Below are positions 1 through 10,400 of a stretch of DNA of 64,000 bases, piece after piece. Numbering within the stretch: the stretch's first letter is position 1; each line of letters begins with the position of its first letter. The notes under the pieces were generated by a model that was not told the DNA's origin, did not search any database, and was given only the letters and a program-made list of their open reading frames with translations. Origin of the DNA: Nemertoderma westbladi (Eukaryota; Xenacoelomorpha; Nemertodermatida; Nemertodermatidae); assembly GCA_032718475.1 (NCBI GenBank), contig JAUCBJ010006904.1, positions 1-64,000 on the forward strand, given 5' to 3'. A program made the position numbers and the translations under genes.

Positions 1-26
1 GCATGCCGATCCTAGTAGTAGTAGTA
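1..26 (+). mobile_element. 3' tail of RTE-like LINE (copy A)
   Basis: The first 26 bases match the extreme 3' end shared by LINE copies B, E and F: GCATGCCGATCC followed by TAG repeats. The rest of this copy lies outside the window. The tail runs straight into the 31-bp minisatellite. No coding sequence is visible. Confidence 0.85.
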
Positions 27-1103
27 TGGGGTTGGGTGGTGGTGAACTAGTATCCATCTATGGGGTTGGGTGGTGAACTAGTATCCATCTATGGGGTTGG
101 GTGGTGAACTAGTACCCATCTATGGGGTTGGGTGGTGGTGAACTAGTATCCATCTATGGGGTTGGGTGGTGAACTAGTATCCATCTATGGGGTTGGGTGG
201 TGAACTAGTATCCATCTATGGGGTTGGGTGGTGAACTAGTATCCATCTATGGGGTTGGGTGGTGAACTAGTATCCATCTATGGGGTTGGGTGGTGAACTA
301 GTACCCATCTATGGGGTTGGGTGGTGGTGAACTAGTATCCATCTATGGGGTTGGGTGGTGAACTAGTATCCATCTATGGGGTTGGGTGGTGAACTAGTAT
401 CCATCTATGAGGTTGGGTGGTGAACTAGTACCCATCTATGGGGTTGGGTGGTGAACTAGTACCCATCTATGGGGTTGGGTGGTGGTGAACTAGTATCCAT
501 CTATGGGGTTGGGTGGTGAACTAGTATCCATCTATGGGGTTGGGTGGTGAACTAGTACCCATCTATGGGGTTGGGTGGTGGTGAACTAGTATCCATCTAT
601 GGGGTTGGGTGGTGAACTAGTATCCATCTATGGGGTTGGGTGGTGAACTAGTATCCATCTATGGGGTTGGGTGGTGAACTAGTATCCATCTATGGGGTTG
701 GGTGGTGAACTAGTATCCATCTATGGGGTTGGGTGGTGAACTAGTACCCATCTATGGGGTTGGGTGGTGGTGAACTAGTATCCATCTATGGGGTTGGGTG
801 GTGAACTAGTATCCATCTATGGGGTTGGGTGGTGAACTAGTATCCATCTATGGGGTTGGGTGGTGAACTAGTATCCATCTATGGGGTTGGGTGGTGAACT
901 AGTATCCATCTATGGGGTTGGGTGGTGAACTAGTACCCATCTATGGGGTTGGGTGGTGAACTAGTATCCATCTATGGGGTTGGGTGGTGAACTAGTATCC
1001 ATCTATGGGGTTGGGTGGTGAACTAGTATCCATCTATGGGGTTGGGTGGTGAACTAGTATCCATCTATGGGGTTGGGTGGTGGTGAACTAGTATCCATCT
1101 ATT
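27..1103. repeat. 31-bp G-rich minisatellite array (~34 units)
   Basis: Head-to-tail units of about 31 bp, each containing GGGGTTGGGTGGTG, then AACTAGT (ACTAGT is palindromic) and ATCCATCTAT. Variants are a T/C change (TATCC versus TACCC) and a GGT insertion giving 34-bp units. The two variants recur together at intervals, which suggests block duplication. Each unit has two G-runs on the + strand, so adjacent units could form G-quadruplexes. Two units reappear at 10346-10400. Confidence 0.95.
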
Positions 1104-1231
1104 GATATATTCCCAATAGATATGTGTTTTATGATAAGCATTCAATGAACTATAACAGGTGGCGGGAAATTCAAAAGTATATATAGGACTTACTTTATTA
1201 TATAATATATAAGTGATAATGTACAGGTAAA
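1104..1231. other. Short AT-rich spacer between two minisatellites
   Basis: Non-repetitive AT-rich sequence separating the 31-bp and 51-bp arrays. I see no gene or element here. Confidence 0.6.
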
Positions 1232-1812
1232 AGGTACTACTGTATTACCGGTATCGTACTGCCGTACCTCAGGAGGTTGTTACTGTACTACTGTATTACC
1301 GGTATCGTACTGCCGTACCTCAGGAGGTTGTTACTGTACTACTGTATTACCGGTATCGTACTGCCGTACCTCAGGAGGTTGTTACTGTACTACTGTATTA
1401 CCGGTATCGTACTGCCGTACCTCAGGAGGTTGTTACTGTACTACTGTATTACCGGTATCGTACTGCCGTACCTCAGGAGGTTGTTACTGTACTACTGTAT
1501 TACCGGTATCGTACTGCCGTACCTCAGGTGGTTGTTACTGTACTACTGTATTACCGGTATCGTACTGCCGTACCTCAGGAGGTTGTTACTGTACTACTGT
1601 ATTACCGGTATCGTACTGCCGTACCTCAGGAGGTTGTTACTGTACTACTGTATTACCGGTATCGTACTGCCGTACCTCAGGATGTTGTTACTGTACTACT
1701 GTATTACCGGTATCGTACTGCCGTACCTCAGGAGGTTGTTACTGTACTACTGTATTACCGGTATCGTACTGCCGTACCTCAGGAGGTTGTTACTGTACTA
1801 CTGTATTACCGG
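1232..1812. repeat. 51-bp minisatellite, left half (~11 units)
   Basis: About 11 tandem copies of a 51-bp unit beginning TTACCGGTATCGTACTGCCG. Because 51 is divisible by three and the unit lacks stops in several frames, long open frames appear, but they are artefacts of the repeat. Nearly all units here carry the T variant (TCGTACTG). The array is interrupted at 1813 by a DNA transposon and resumes at 5011. Confidence 0.95.
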
Positions 1813-1837
1813 CCCTATTGAAAAGTTTTATTTTCTG

Positions 1838-2065
1838 CGCCGAACGCGGCGCCGGGTGCCAAAAATCCTGCGCCGGCTCTGAGCAAAACCACGCCGGGTG
1901 CCAAAAATCCTGCGCCGGCGCTGAACAAAACCACGCCGGATGCAAAAAATCCTGCGCCGGCTCGGTGTAAAACCACGCCGGGTGCAAAAATCCTGCGCTG
2001 GCTCTGTGCAATGCAAAATGCTGCGCCGGGTGAAAAATCTTCCGCCGGCTCTTCAAAGCTGCACC
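1838..2065. repeat. Left subterminal GC-rich array of the 3.2-kb transposon
   Basis: About five imperfect units of ~40 bp, each with a CTGCGCCGG core and an ACGCCGGGTGC core separated by A-rich stretches. The array lies immediately inside the left TIR. GC content is far above the interior of the element. Subterminal repeats of this type are often transposase-binding sites, but that role is inference here. Confidence 0.75.
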
Positions 2066-3620
2066 GGGCTGACTGGTATAAGACATAAAATGTTAAATCT
2101 GGCTGTTATACTATACAGTACGTGTAGTTTATTCTGTTTATCTATTATACTGCAGCTGCATATAGTACTGTATGTAATTTATAAAATATGTATGACGTAT
2201 GTAATGAAACATATCCCGCCCCCATGACCCCCTCCCCCCACCCCCTGTCTTGAGTTGATGGTACCTAGAAGAGACATGTACTGTATTCATTTAAATACTG
2301 CATGATATCGTATTGTATTCGAATTCGACAAACTTATGTTCGTTCCATAACAAGTAATAATAAGATACCAAAATAAAAGTATGGGGAAGGATTTGGATAT
2401 TTGAATATATTAAACTTTATATGGTTTTAATAATTATAATTTTTGCATGTTAAACTAAATCATCAGGTACAGCGTGCCATTAAGAAGTATTCATCTATTC
2501 ATGGTATTAGGTATTGGCATTTGTTTGTAAAGTAGCTTTAAAAAAGTAAAGGAAATTGTGCTAATCCTAGTTGTTACATTATATTATATTAAAGTTGTGA
2601 TGTGTATATGTTATATCTGTATATTAAAGACTACTAGTCTACATACTACGTAGTGTGGTCCGGTATACGTCTATGCTACAGATACGGTATGTCTGAATGA
2701 ATAATGACTAGCTAGCTGTATGTTATGTTATTAATATCGCCAGAATAACAATAAAATTTAATAAAATTAATTTTTGCACATGTACGTACACGTACAGTAG
2801 ATTAAAATAAAATGAACACATATCTGGCAAAGTACGCTAATAAGCGTATGTACTATTGTAAGAAAAATACGGATAAAGGGTATTCAGGTAAAATTAGTAA
2901 AATAATTAAAATTATAGTTTATTTACAGTACTTACAGTTGGTGCATATTAATTATTAAAAAAAATTGTTACAGTAAAATTAAATTAAAAACAGGCAAAGC
3001 ATACTTAGGTTCAAGTGCTTTAACAACATACAGTACTAAAGGCAAACATACAGACATATTAATAAGGGACAAGTTTACAATACTCTATAGGATACAACAC
3101 AAAAATACGTAGTTATACGGAACATAAATTTGGTACCGTAGGTATGTCGCATAAGTAAAATATTACTGCTGAAATAAAACGCGCAAAATAAAGTAACTAC
3201 AAAAGTTAGGACAACAATTAAACATAAAAAAACACTATTTTAAAATTGAACACAAAAAAATGTTTTTTGGGATTGAAAAAATGAAAACAATAGGTACTGT
3301 AGCTAGATTTTGATGAAGATATCGTTGTATCCGAAAGATATCCAAAAGATATCGCTTTCGCTACTGCCACTTGGCGCACAGGAGTATCACTTCACTACAT
3401 ATTAATTTTAAGGGACATTTCGCAGTCTAGTCTATTTTTGAATGTGTTCGCAAGCATGGAGTACCAAGGGTATTACGTGCATTAACAACACTTTCCGGTA
3501 ATGGTAAAGGATTCCAAATGTTTACAACGCTGTCTGCAAAGTTGTTGCATCTCCTTTGAGTCCTACAGTTCGATCTTTTGTACAGCAGTACAGCGCCAAG
3601 GAAGCCTCGTGTTGAGCATT
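2066..3620. other. AT-rich interior of the 3.2-kb transposon, no gene
   Basis: AT-rich sequence with only short chance open frames. I see no transposase motif or RNA gene here. Confidence 0.6.
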
Positions 3621-3629
3621 GGTGGAGTT

Positions 3630-4168
3630 TGGAGCGAAACTGCTGAACTGGAAGAAATTACTGGGCTCAATTTTGTCAATCCAGTTGATAAACTTTTATG
3701 TTGTTAAAAGGTCGGCTAGTACATGGCGATATATTAATGTCGGTAGTTTGAGTGCCCGTAGTCGGTTTTCATATGACAACTCAGCCAGCGATAGTACAAG
3801 GCGAGTGGCACGGTGTTGTACTTGTTCAAGACGATCAATATATATCATGTTGGAGATACGGCGACCAAACAACTGTGTCGAATTCAAAGAGAGGCCGAAC
3901 AAGGGATTTGTATAACAGGGTCAGAGGGTAAACATAAGAGCTTCCAAATATGTGAAAGTTATATTAAATGGACGAATCGCATGGCACGGGCTGCAGTATT
4001 TGTGCAGTGAGTTGTGAAGGACAATTCTGGTGTAAATGAAATTCCAAAATCACGTTCCTCGTTTGCCGAAAAAAGTGTACGTCCATTCATTGTGTAAAGT
4101 TCAGAAGTTGCTTGGGGATTTCTAGTTAAACTAGATGCATGACCTTCTGACCTTGCACTTGGAGTCAT
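3630..4168 (-). pseudogene. Degenerate LINE reverse transcriptase C-terminal fragment
   Basis: Read on the minus strand, 4168 to 3959 encodes residues like the region after the RT active site in CR1/jockey-type LINEs (EERDFGISF, then HCTNTAARAMRF). Position 3902 to 3696 continues with LEQVQHRATRLV and LSYENRLRALKLP, and after a frame change near 3690 with IDKIEPSNFF. The order is collinear with the C-terminal part of such RTs. Stops and frame breaks show it is dead. It lies inside the 3.2-kb transposon, so it was either captured or inserted there. Confidence 0.7.
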
Positions 4169-4689
4169 TGAACTGCAATTTCCAATGGTTACACCATTCC
4201 ACTAGCGTCTAGATCAGCCGGTCAGCCAGTAAGGCCTGTGTGTCAGTAATAAATTGTTTCATTATTAATAGTGCCATAGTATAACTGTATAAGTCGTTTT
4301 GTTTTATTCACTGTACAACTTTATCCTGTTTTATTATGTGCAGTTTTATTTATACGCTTCTATTCTGCTATTGTCTATGACAGCGGTGTCTCCATCCAAA
4401 TAATATAATATACTGTAATATAAATATAGCTTATACAATACAGCATGTAAATAAATAAACTGACTGACCAATAGCAATAATGACTGATGAGCTGATAGCT
4501 GAAACTGTGATAGCCTACCTGCCTACTTCCTAACAGCATACTGGCATAAGGTTAAATACGTAAATAAATGACCAGTTTCAGTCAGCCAGTGTGAGTTTCC
4601 ATTCTGCCTCATGCATGGCCAGTTGTTATTGTGTTGCTGTGCTGTTGGTCTGATGAACGCATGTCTGTTGTCGTGCTTTCTCAGTCTCA

Positions 4690-4990
4690 CTGTCTGCTGT
4701 CTGCCTGGTGCTAGGTTCGGCTGATTTCTGCGCCAGGCAAATATGTACGCCGGGTGTGCTGGGCTGATTCCTGCTCCGGTGCCGGGTCAATTTCTGCAGC
4801 GTCGACGCCGGGAATATTTCAACGCCTGCTGCGCCGAGCGCAGCATCTCTACCATTGCCAGTGCTCCACCGGCTACGCCGGCGTAGCACATCTCTGCGCC
4901 GACCCTTCCGGCTCATTGCCCGGCGTAGCACATTTCTGCGCCAGCTCCCGGCGCAAGTTCTAGTGCTGCGCCGAACGTGCTCGGCGTACA
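4690..4990. repeat. Right subterminal GC-rich array of the 3.2-kb transposon
   Basis: Repeated CTGCGCC, GCCGGG and GCCGGCGTAGCACAT cores spaced 30-45 bp apart, ending just inside the right TIR. It mirrors the left array in composition and core motifs but is more irregular. Confidence 0.7.
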
Positions 4991-5010
4991 TGTAAAACTT
5001 TTCAATAGGG

Positions 5011-5875
5011 ATTACCGGTATCGTACTGCCGTACCTCAGGAGGTTGTTACTGTACTACTGTATTACCGGTATCGGACTGCCGTACCTCAGGAGGTTGTTA
5101 CTGTACTACTGTATTACCGGTATCGTACTGCCGTACCTCAGGAGGTTGTTACTGTACTACTGTATTACCGGTATCGGACTGCCGTACCTCAGGAGGTTGT
5201 TACTGTACTACTGTATTACCGGTATCGGACTGCCGTACCTCAGGAGGTTGTTACTGTACTACTGTATTACCGGTATCGTACTGCCGTACCTCAGGAGGTT
5301 GTTACTGTACTACTGTATTACCGGTATCGGACTGCCGTACCTCAGGAGGTTGTTACTGTACTACTGTATTACCGGTATCGTACTGCCGTACATCAGGAGG
5401 TTGTTACTGTACTACTGTATTACCTACCGGTATCGTACTGCCGTACCTCAGGAGGTTGTTACTGTACTACTGTATTACCGGTATCGTACTGCCGTACCTC
5501 AGGAGGTTGTTACTGTACTACTGTATTACCGGTATCGGACTGCCGTACCTCAGGAGGTTGTTACTGTACTACTGTATTACCGGTATCGTACTGCCGTACC
5601 TCAGGAGGTTGTTACTGTACTACTGTATTACCGGTATCGGACTGCCGTACCTCAGGAGGTTGTTACTGTACTACTGTATTACCGGTATCGGACTGCCGTA
5701 CCTCAGGAGGTTGTTACTGTACTACTGTATTACCGGTATCGGACTGCCGTACCTCAGGAGGTTGTTACTGTACTACTGTATTACCGGTATCGTACTGCCG
5801 TACCTCAGGAGGTTGTTACTGTACTACTGTATTACCGGTATCGTACTGCCGTACCTCAGGAGGTTGTTACTGTAC
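5011..5875. repeat. 51-bp minisatellite, right half (~17 units)
   Basis: Continuation of the array split by the transposon. About 17 units, many with the G variant (TCGGACTG) that is absent from the left half. A 4-bp TACC insertion near 5424 shifts the apparent frame. Open frames of 147-325 codons here are repeat artefacts. Confidence 0.95.
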
Positions 5876-6020
5876 CGGAATGTTATTATCTATGATTGAA
5901 GTGATTAACCATATAACAAACATTATTATTGGTATTAGGATGTTTTACATATGATTCAGCTACTCGCTTTTGCATCTGCCTGTTGACTGCTGCCTGATTG
6001 TTATTATTTGCTTGACTGCT

Positions 6021-7990
6021 GACTGGTACGCGGTACACAGAAAGAGTCCCGACTCAAACAGACTACAGCGGCCAAGAATGCAGTTAAAGCTGCATCTAGG
6101 TCCCTGAACAGGCAGTACTCTGTTAATCTACAGGAGCTAATAAACCAACAGGTTGATGCCATCAATGATGCTGACGACAGCAGGCAATCATCCCAGGCAT
6201 GGAAATCGATCAATCTGCTTACTGGGCGGAAAAGCCAACCAACCACCAAGGTTAAGGCTGAATCACCAGCCGATCGCCTCAATGGTTGGAAAGCCCACTT
6301 TGAAAAGCTCCTCAATAATGACAGGGTATTGCCTGATAACTTTATAGAAGTAAAAGTGTCTGAGTCTGTACTCCCAGATATTCCCATTGGCGATATCTCC
6401 TTTGCAGAAGTGAAGGCTGCTGCAAAGAGCATTAAGACCAATCGTGCCAGTGGAGTAGATGGTGTTCCCCCTGAGGTCTTTAAAATACCTGAGTGTTTAA
6501 AGCTCATCTATCCCATCATAGTAGACATGTACCGTACAACACGAGTCCCACAAGAAATGAAAACAAATAAGTTGGTGCCAGTTCCCAAGAAGGGCAACCT
6601 AACACTCTATGGTTCTTTTCGGGGAATCTCATTGATCTCGATTGCTGCAAAACTATACAATATAATTCTATTAAATCGCATCAGGGATCCCATTGAGAGA
6701 CTGCTACGTGGAAATCAGAATGGGTTCCGTAAAGGTCGTGGGACCATGGAGCCCATTTTGGCACTTAGAAGGATAATTGAAGAGTTATCAAAAAAGAAAG
6801 ACAGGCATCTGGCTGTTATCTTTGTTGACTTCTTCAAGGCCTTTGATTCAGTCTCTCGCTCACGTATGTTCAGCATACTTTCATTATATGGGATTCCTGA
6901 TGAAATTATTGCAGCAATCAGATCAGTATACGATGGTTCGACAACATTTGTGTCTACTGTTGACGGTGACACAGAACCATTTGAAGTGTTATGGGGTGTC
7001 CTCCAAGGAGACACACTTGCACCATTCTTGTTCATTATTGTGGTTGACTATGTTCTACGCATGTCCTTAGATCATCATAATGATGATGGCGTGATGATAA
7101 CTCCACCTACTGGCTCCAGAAGTCGAGGAAATCCTGCCAAGTACCTAACTGATCTAGACTTTGCTGATGACTTAGGAGTACTCTCAGAATCATTAGAGGG
7201 AGCCCAGCGGCTCCTCAGCTCATTAGAACATGCTGCTTCTAGTGTTGGTCTTTTTATTAACTCCAGAAAGACCAAAATTCTGACAGTTAACTTTGAAAGT
7301 CCTCAGCAAGTCTCTGATCGGATGAGCATAAGCTCAAAGGATGGTATGCTTGAGCATGTGGACGACTTCTGTTACCTGGGATCATGGATCTGGAAGTCAG
7401 GTGAGGACCTTCGAATACGTAAGGGAAAGGCATGGGCAGCCTTGAATAGGCTTTCCAGGATTTGGAAGTCACCTAGAATTAATCGGAAACTTAAGGTCCG
7501 ATTATTTAGAGCAGCAGTAGTTCCAGTACTCCTCTACGGGAGTCCATGCTGGGCTCTAACTGCTGAGGACACCAAATCTCTGGATGGCACATTCACAAGA
7601 ATGCTACGCCGGGTACATTGTGTCAAGTACAATGCACACATCTCCAACCAGACACTATATAACATTGGAGGTGTCTCATTGGTTCCCCCAAGCTTGACAC
7701 TAGAACAAAATCGCCTCCGCTTTGCAGGACATTGCTTTCGCCGTGAGGACCAGCCAGTGCATAATCTTGTACTTTGGCAGCCTCATGGAGTGAATAAGCA
7801 TGGTGGACAGCCCATGACTTTCTTGAGATGCATCTTAAAGGACACTGGCCTTAAAGATGCGGATGATCTAGCAAATGTCATGGTTGATAGGGAGTTGTGG
7901 CGGTGCAATTTTGTTGACAAGCCGGCACAGCATTCTTAAAAATGCAGCTGCAATGCAGCATGCCGATCCTAGTAGTAGACTGGTACGCGG
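6021..7990 (+). mobile_element. 5'-truncated RTE-like LINE, copy B, with TSD
   Basis: LINE homology begins at about 6038 and ends with TAG repeats at 7978. A direct repeat, GACTGGTACGCGG, flanks it at 6021-6033 and 7978-7990 (12-13 bp, depending on whether the first G belongs to the tail). The copy is nearly identical to copies E and F over shared sequence, so it is young. It lacks the endonuclease half seen in copy E but keeps the RT segment that E has lost. It sits just upstream of the gypsy remnant. Confidence 0.9.
6038..7939 (+). CDS. LINE reverse transcriptase, 5'-truncated, RT intact
   Basis: Open reading frame through the linker, RT and C-terminal regions of an apurinic-endonuclease-type LINE. 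The upstream stop is at 6020-6022, and homology to copy E starts near 6038, so there is no true start codon. RT motif A is FVDFFKAFD, motif B is GVLQGDTLAPFLF and motif C is LDFADDLG. The C-terminal part has RLRFAGHC and a DTGL...DRELWR segment, as in RTE-type elements. There is no RNase H domain, and the 3' UTR is only about 35 bp before the TAG tail. RT copies RNA into DNA at a nicked target. This copy lacks an endonuclease and a promoter, so it is unlikely to move by itself. Confidence 0.88.
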   Translation, partial: QKESRLKQTTAAKNAVKAASRSLNRQYSVNLQELINQQVDAINDADDSRQSSQAWKSINLLTGRKSQPTTKVKAESPADRLNGWKAHFEKLLNNDRVLPDNFIEVKVSESVLPDIPIGDISFAEVKAAAKSIKTNRASGVDGVPPEVFKIPECLKLIYPIIVDMYRTTRVPQEMKTNKLVPVPKKGNLTLYGSFRGISLISIAAKLYNIILLNRIRDPIERLLRGNQNGFRKGRGTMEPILALRRIIEELSKKKDRHLAVIFVDFFKAFDSVSRSRMFSILSLYGIPDEIIAAIRSVYDGSTTFVSTVDGDTEPFEVLWGVLQGDTLAPFLFIIVVDYVLRMSLDHHNDDGVMITPPTGSRSRGNPAKYLTDLDFADDLGVLSESLEGAQRLLSSLEHAASSVGLFINSRKTKILTVNFESPQQVSDRMSISSKDGMLEHVDDFCYLGSWIWKSGEDLRIRKGKAWAALNRLSRIWKSPRINRKLKVRLFRAAVVPVLLYGSPCWALTAEDTKSLDGTFTRMLRRVHCVKYNAHISNQTLYNIGGVSLVPPSLTLEQNRLRFAGHCFRREDQPVHNLVLWQPHGVNKHGGQPMTFLRCILKDTGLKDADDLANVMVDRELWRCNFVDKPAQHS

Positions 7991-8068
7991 AACCTGATTG
8001 TTCCTTTCTATTTCTGCAATTAATACCTGGTTAAATACCAAGGTGGGACACAAATACAGCATGGCGCA

Positions 8069-10093
8069 GTGTGTAGGATCCCGATGTGTAGGCGATGTGT
8101 AGGCGATGTGTGGCTGAAGGATATGCAAGAGGACGAATGGATGTCCACCCTTATTACTGTTGGAATTCTTGATGAACAGATACGTCAGGACTTACTGGCA
8201 AAGCGGCCTACCCTTAGCCATATTGAAGCAGTCAAATTCTGCCGCAGTGAAGAGGCAGCTCGTCTAGACAGGGAGCGCATTGGTAGACAACGAACCAAAA
8301 ATAACCTTGTTGGATCAATTTCTGTGAATAGATCAGATAATAGTAGATATAGGAGTAAAAGTAACACTCGTAACTACAGTAAAAACCGATATGATAGAAG
8401 ACAAAGTCCAACCAATCAGCAACAATGTTCAAGGTGTGGTTACCATAAACATAAAGTTGAAAAGAACTGCCCCGCTAGAGGTCAAAAGTGCTATGTCTGT
8501 AGCCGCTTTAACCACTTTACTAGAATGTGTCATAACAAACACAAACAAAAACAAAATTATACAGAAAGTAAATCTACAGCTGGCATTAGAGTTGCTACAG
8601 TATACCATAAGGATTCACCAACAGTGTTAATAAGTGTAACTAATTTTAATTCTGGTGAATTATTGGGTAAAGTATTAGCCACCCCAGACACAGGATCCCA
8701 GAGAACTGTAGCTGGACCTTCAATCCTGAAAGAATTGAATCTAACCCACAACGACTTGATGTCACCATCCCATGAAAGGCTTGTCACAGTAAATGGGAAA
8801 AAATTAAATCAAATAGGTAGAGTTATTGCATGTATCTATTTGGATGGACGGGAAGTTGTAGAGGACATATGTATTTGCCGTGATATTAGTGGTGTATACC
8901 TCTCTTTGGATATATGTAAAGCATTGGAAATAGTTTCAAGTGACTTTCCAAATCCACCTCCCTTATCAACTGACATACCAGTTAGGAGTATTGGTAGCTC
9001 GTCCAAACCATCACTCAAAGAGATACAATTGAACACGGGTGAAATTCCAACCTCTGTGCTATCAGATGCAGAGAGACAACATTTCATTGATTCTCTCCCA
9101 CTGGACCCCACTGAAAACCAAAGAATTGAAGTATTAGAAAAACTGAAAAATATTTACAGCAAAGTATTTGATAGCAGCAAGGGGCTGAAACCTATGTCTG
9201 GTCCCATAATTGGTGAGCCAATGAAAATCGAGCTCATAGACGGTGCAGTCCCATATGCCATTCATGGTGCACGGTCCATCCCATTCGCATTACGAGCATC
9301 AGTGAAGGCTGAATTAGACAAATTTGTAGACAAAGGGGTTATAGCCACAGTCAGTGACCGCCATACAGAATGGTGTCACCCATTAGTTGTTAGTACCAAA
9401 GGTGGTAAAATACGACTATGTGTAGATCTGACACACTTGAACAATCAAGTAAAACGAATCGTACATCCAACAAAATCACCACGTGATGCAGTAGCTGAAA
9501 TTACAGGCAACAACAATTACTTTTCAGTTCTGGATGCCGAAAAGGGCTATTGGCAAATGCCATTGCACAAGGATTGCCACGATATGAAATGCTTTATCAC
9601 CCCTTGGGGGCGATACATATTTATTCGTTCACCTATGGGATTTATTAGTACTGGAGACAGCTTCAGTCTCCGCGGAGACCTAGCCCTTTCTGGAATTTCA
9701 AATATCCAGAAAATCGTTGATGACATCATTGCATATGATGAACTATTTCCAGATCATGTCAATCGAGTATGCACTATTTTAGAACGTTGTGCAGAACATG
9801 GCATCACATTGAACCGTGATAAGTTAAAGTTTGCATTACCAGAAGTGAAATTTGCAGGTTACATAATATCACGTTCTGGAATTAAAGCCGACCCAGCAAA
9901 AGTGGAAGCCATTAAAAATTTCCCTACCCCTCTTAACCGCACTGATCTACGATCATTCATGGGTCTCGTACAACAACTAGCACAGTTTTCAGCAGATATC
10001 AGTGCTACCGCTGCACCTCTGCGAGATCTCCTTAAGACTCGTAACACTTTCACATGGACAGCAAATCATCAAGCAGCCTTTGATGAGGTATAG
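8069..10093 (+). CDS. Gypsy Gag-Pol fragment: zinc knuckles, protease, RT
   Basis: 674 codons beginning at a GTG; the true gag start is missing, and a short GATGTGTAGGC duplication sits at this end. Zinc knuckles are at residues 120-134 (C-C-H-C) and 141-154 (canonical CX2CX4HX4C). A retropepsin-like ATPDTGS motif is at 205-210. The RT region (about 400-590) has motif A SVLDAEKGYW, motif B PMGFISTGD with RGDLAL, and motif C as IVDD in place of the usual YxDD. The frame ends at a TAG (10091-10093), after which homology continues in the same frame. The RGDLAL-type motif B is shared with a gypsy group I associate with marine invertebrates. Confidence 0.88.
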   Translation: MCRIPMCRRCVGDVWLKDMQEDEWMSTLITVGILDEQIRQDLLAKRPTLSHIEAVKFCRSEEAARLDRERIGRQRTKNNLVGSISVNRSDNSRYRSKSNTRNYSKNRYDRRQSPTNQQQCSRCGYHKHKVEKNCPARGQKCYVCSRFNHFTRMCHNKHKQKQNYTESKSTAGIRVATVYHKDSPTVLISVTNFNSGELLGKVLATPDTGSQRTVAGPSILKELNLTHNDLMSPSHERLVTVNGKKLNQIGRVIACIYLDGREVVEDICICRDISGVYLSLDICKALEIVSSDFPNPPPLSTDIPVRSIGSSSKPSLKEIQLNTGEIPTSVLSDAERQHFIDSLPLDPTENQRIEVLEKLKNIYSKVFDSSKGLKPMSGPIIGEPMKIELIDGAVPYAIHGARSIPFALRASVKAELDKFVDKGVIATVSDRHTEWCHPLVVSTKGGKIRLCVDLTHLNNQVKRIVHPTKSPRDAVAEITGNNNYFSVLDAEKGYWQMPLHKDCHDMKCFITPWGRYIFIRSPMGFISTGDSFSLRGDLALSGISNIQKIVDDIIAYDELFPDHVNRVCTILERCAEHGITLNRDKLKFALPEVKFAGYIISRSGIKADPAKVEAIKNFPTPLNRTDLRSFMGLVQQLAQFSADISATAAPLRDLLKTRNTFTWTANHQAAFDEV

Positions 10094-10345
10094 GGAGCAT
10101 TGGCATCTACTCCTATACTCGCGAATTATGATCCAACTGCTGAAACGGTATTACAAACTGATGCATCACGAACTCGCGGTTTAGGATTTGCCTTACTTCA
10201 GAAGCAAAACGATCAATGGAAACTGATTCAATGTGGATCCCGATTTTTATCGGCAACCGAATCTCGATATGCTATCCTAGAACTAGAGGCTCTGGCAATA
10301 TTGTGGGGCACTAAAAAGTGTCACTTGTATCTAGCTGGACTACTA
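10094..10345 (+). pseudogene. Gypsy RNase H fragment after an in-frame TAG
   Basis: Same frame as the upstream Gag-Pol, separated only by the TAG at 10091-10093. It encodes TPILANYDP, QTDASRTRGLGFALLQ (RNase H first Asp) and SRYAILELEALAI (catalytic Glu). The domain is cut off before its end by 31-bp minisatellite units. A single substitution explains the stop. Confidence 0.8.
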
Positions 10346-10400
10346 GTTGGTGAACTAGTATCCATCTATGGGGTTGGGTGGTGAACTAGTACCCATCTAG
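10346..10400. repeat. Two 31-bp minisatellite units at the gypsy breakpoint
   Basis: GGTGAACTAGTATCCATCTA and its C variant, the same unit as 27-1103, joined directly to the broken RNase H region. This ties the two loci to a common rearrangement or expansion event. Confidence 0.85.

Larger units (their letters stand above)
1813..5010. mobile_element. 3.2-kb non-autonomous DNA transposon with 8-bp TSD
   Basis: The element starts CCCTATTGAAAAGTTTTA and ends with the exact reverse complement, an 18-bp perfect TIR. It is flanked by an 8-bp direct duplication, ATTACCGG, at 1805-1812 and 5011-5018; the same octamer occurs once in every 51-bp unit, so this is a clean insertion. Inside each TIR is a GC-rich subterminal array. 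No transposase is recognisable, and the only coding remnant is a LINE RT fragment on the minus strand. An 8-bp TSD occurs in hAT, P, Merlin and the Zisupton group; the terminus does not let me choose. Boundaries are very firm; the superfamily is unknown. Confidence 0.9.
7991..10345 (+). mobile_element. Ty3/gypsy LTR retrotransposon, decayed, both ends lost
   Basis: Contains the end of gag, a protease, RT and the start of RNase H. No LTRs are visible. TGGTACGCGG at 7981, which overlaps the LINE TSD, could be a tRNA primer-binding site by position, but that is speculative. Homology stops at about 10345, where minisatellite units begin; connection and integrase domains are missing. Confidence 0.85.

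Noticed and set aside
1-1103. CRISPR-like array
   Set aside because: Units are contiguous with no unique spacers, in a eukaryotic genome; it is a minisatellite.
1277-5954. Long repetitive open frames with 17-residue periods
   Set aside because: They arise from a 51-bp repeat without stops, in several frames at once; no start context or family supports a protein.
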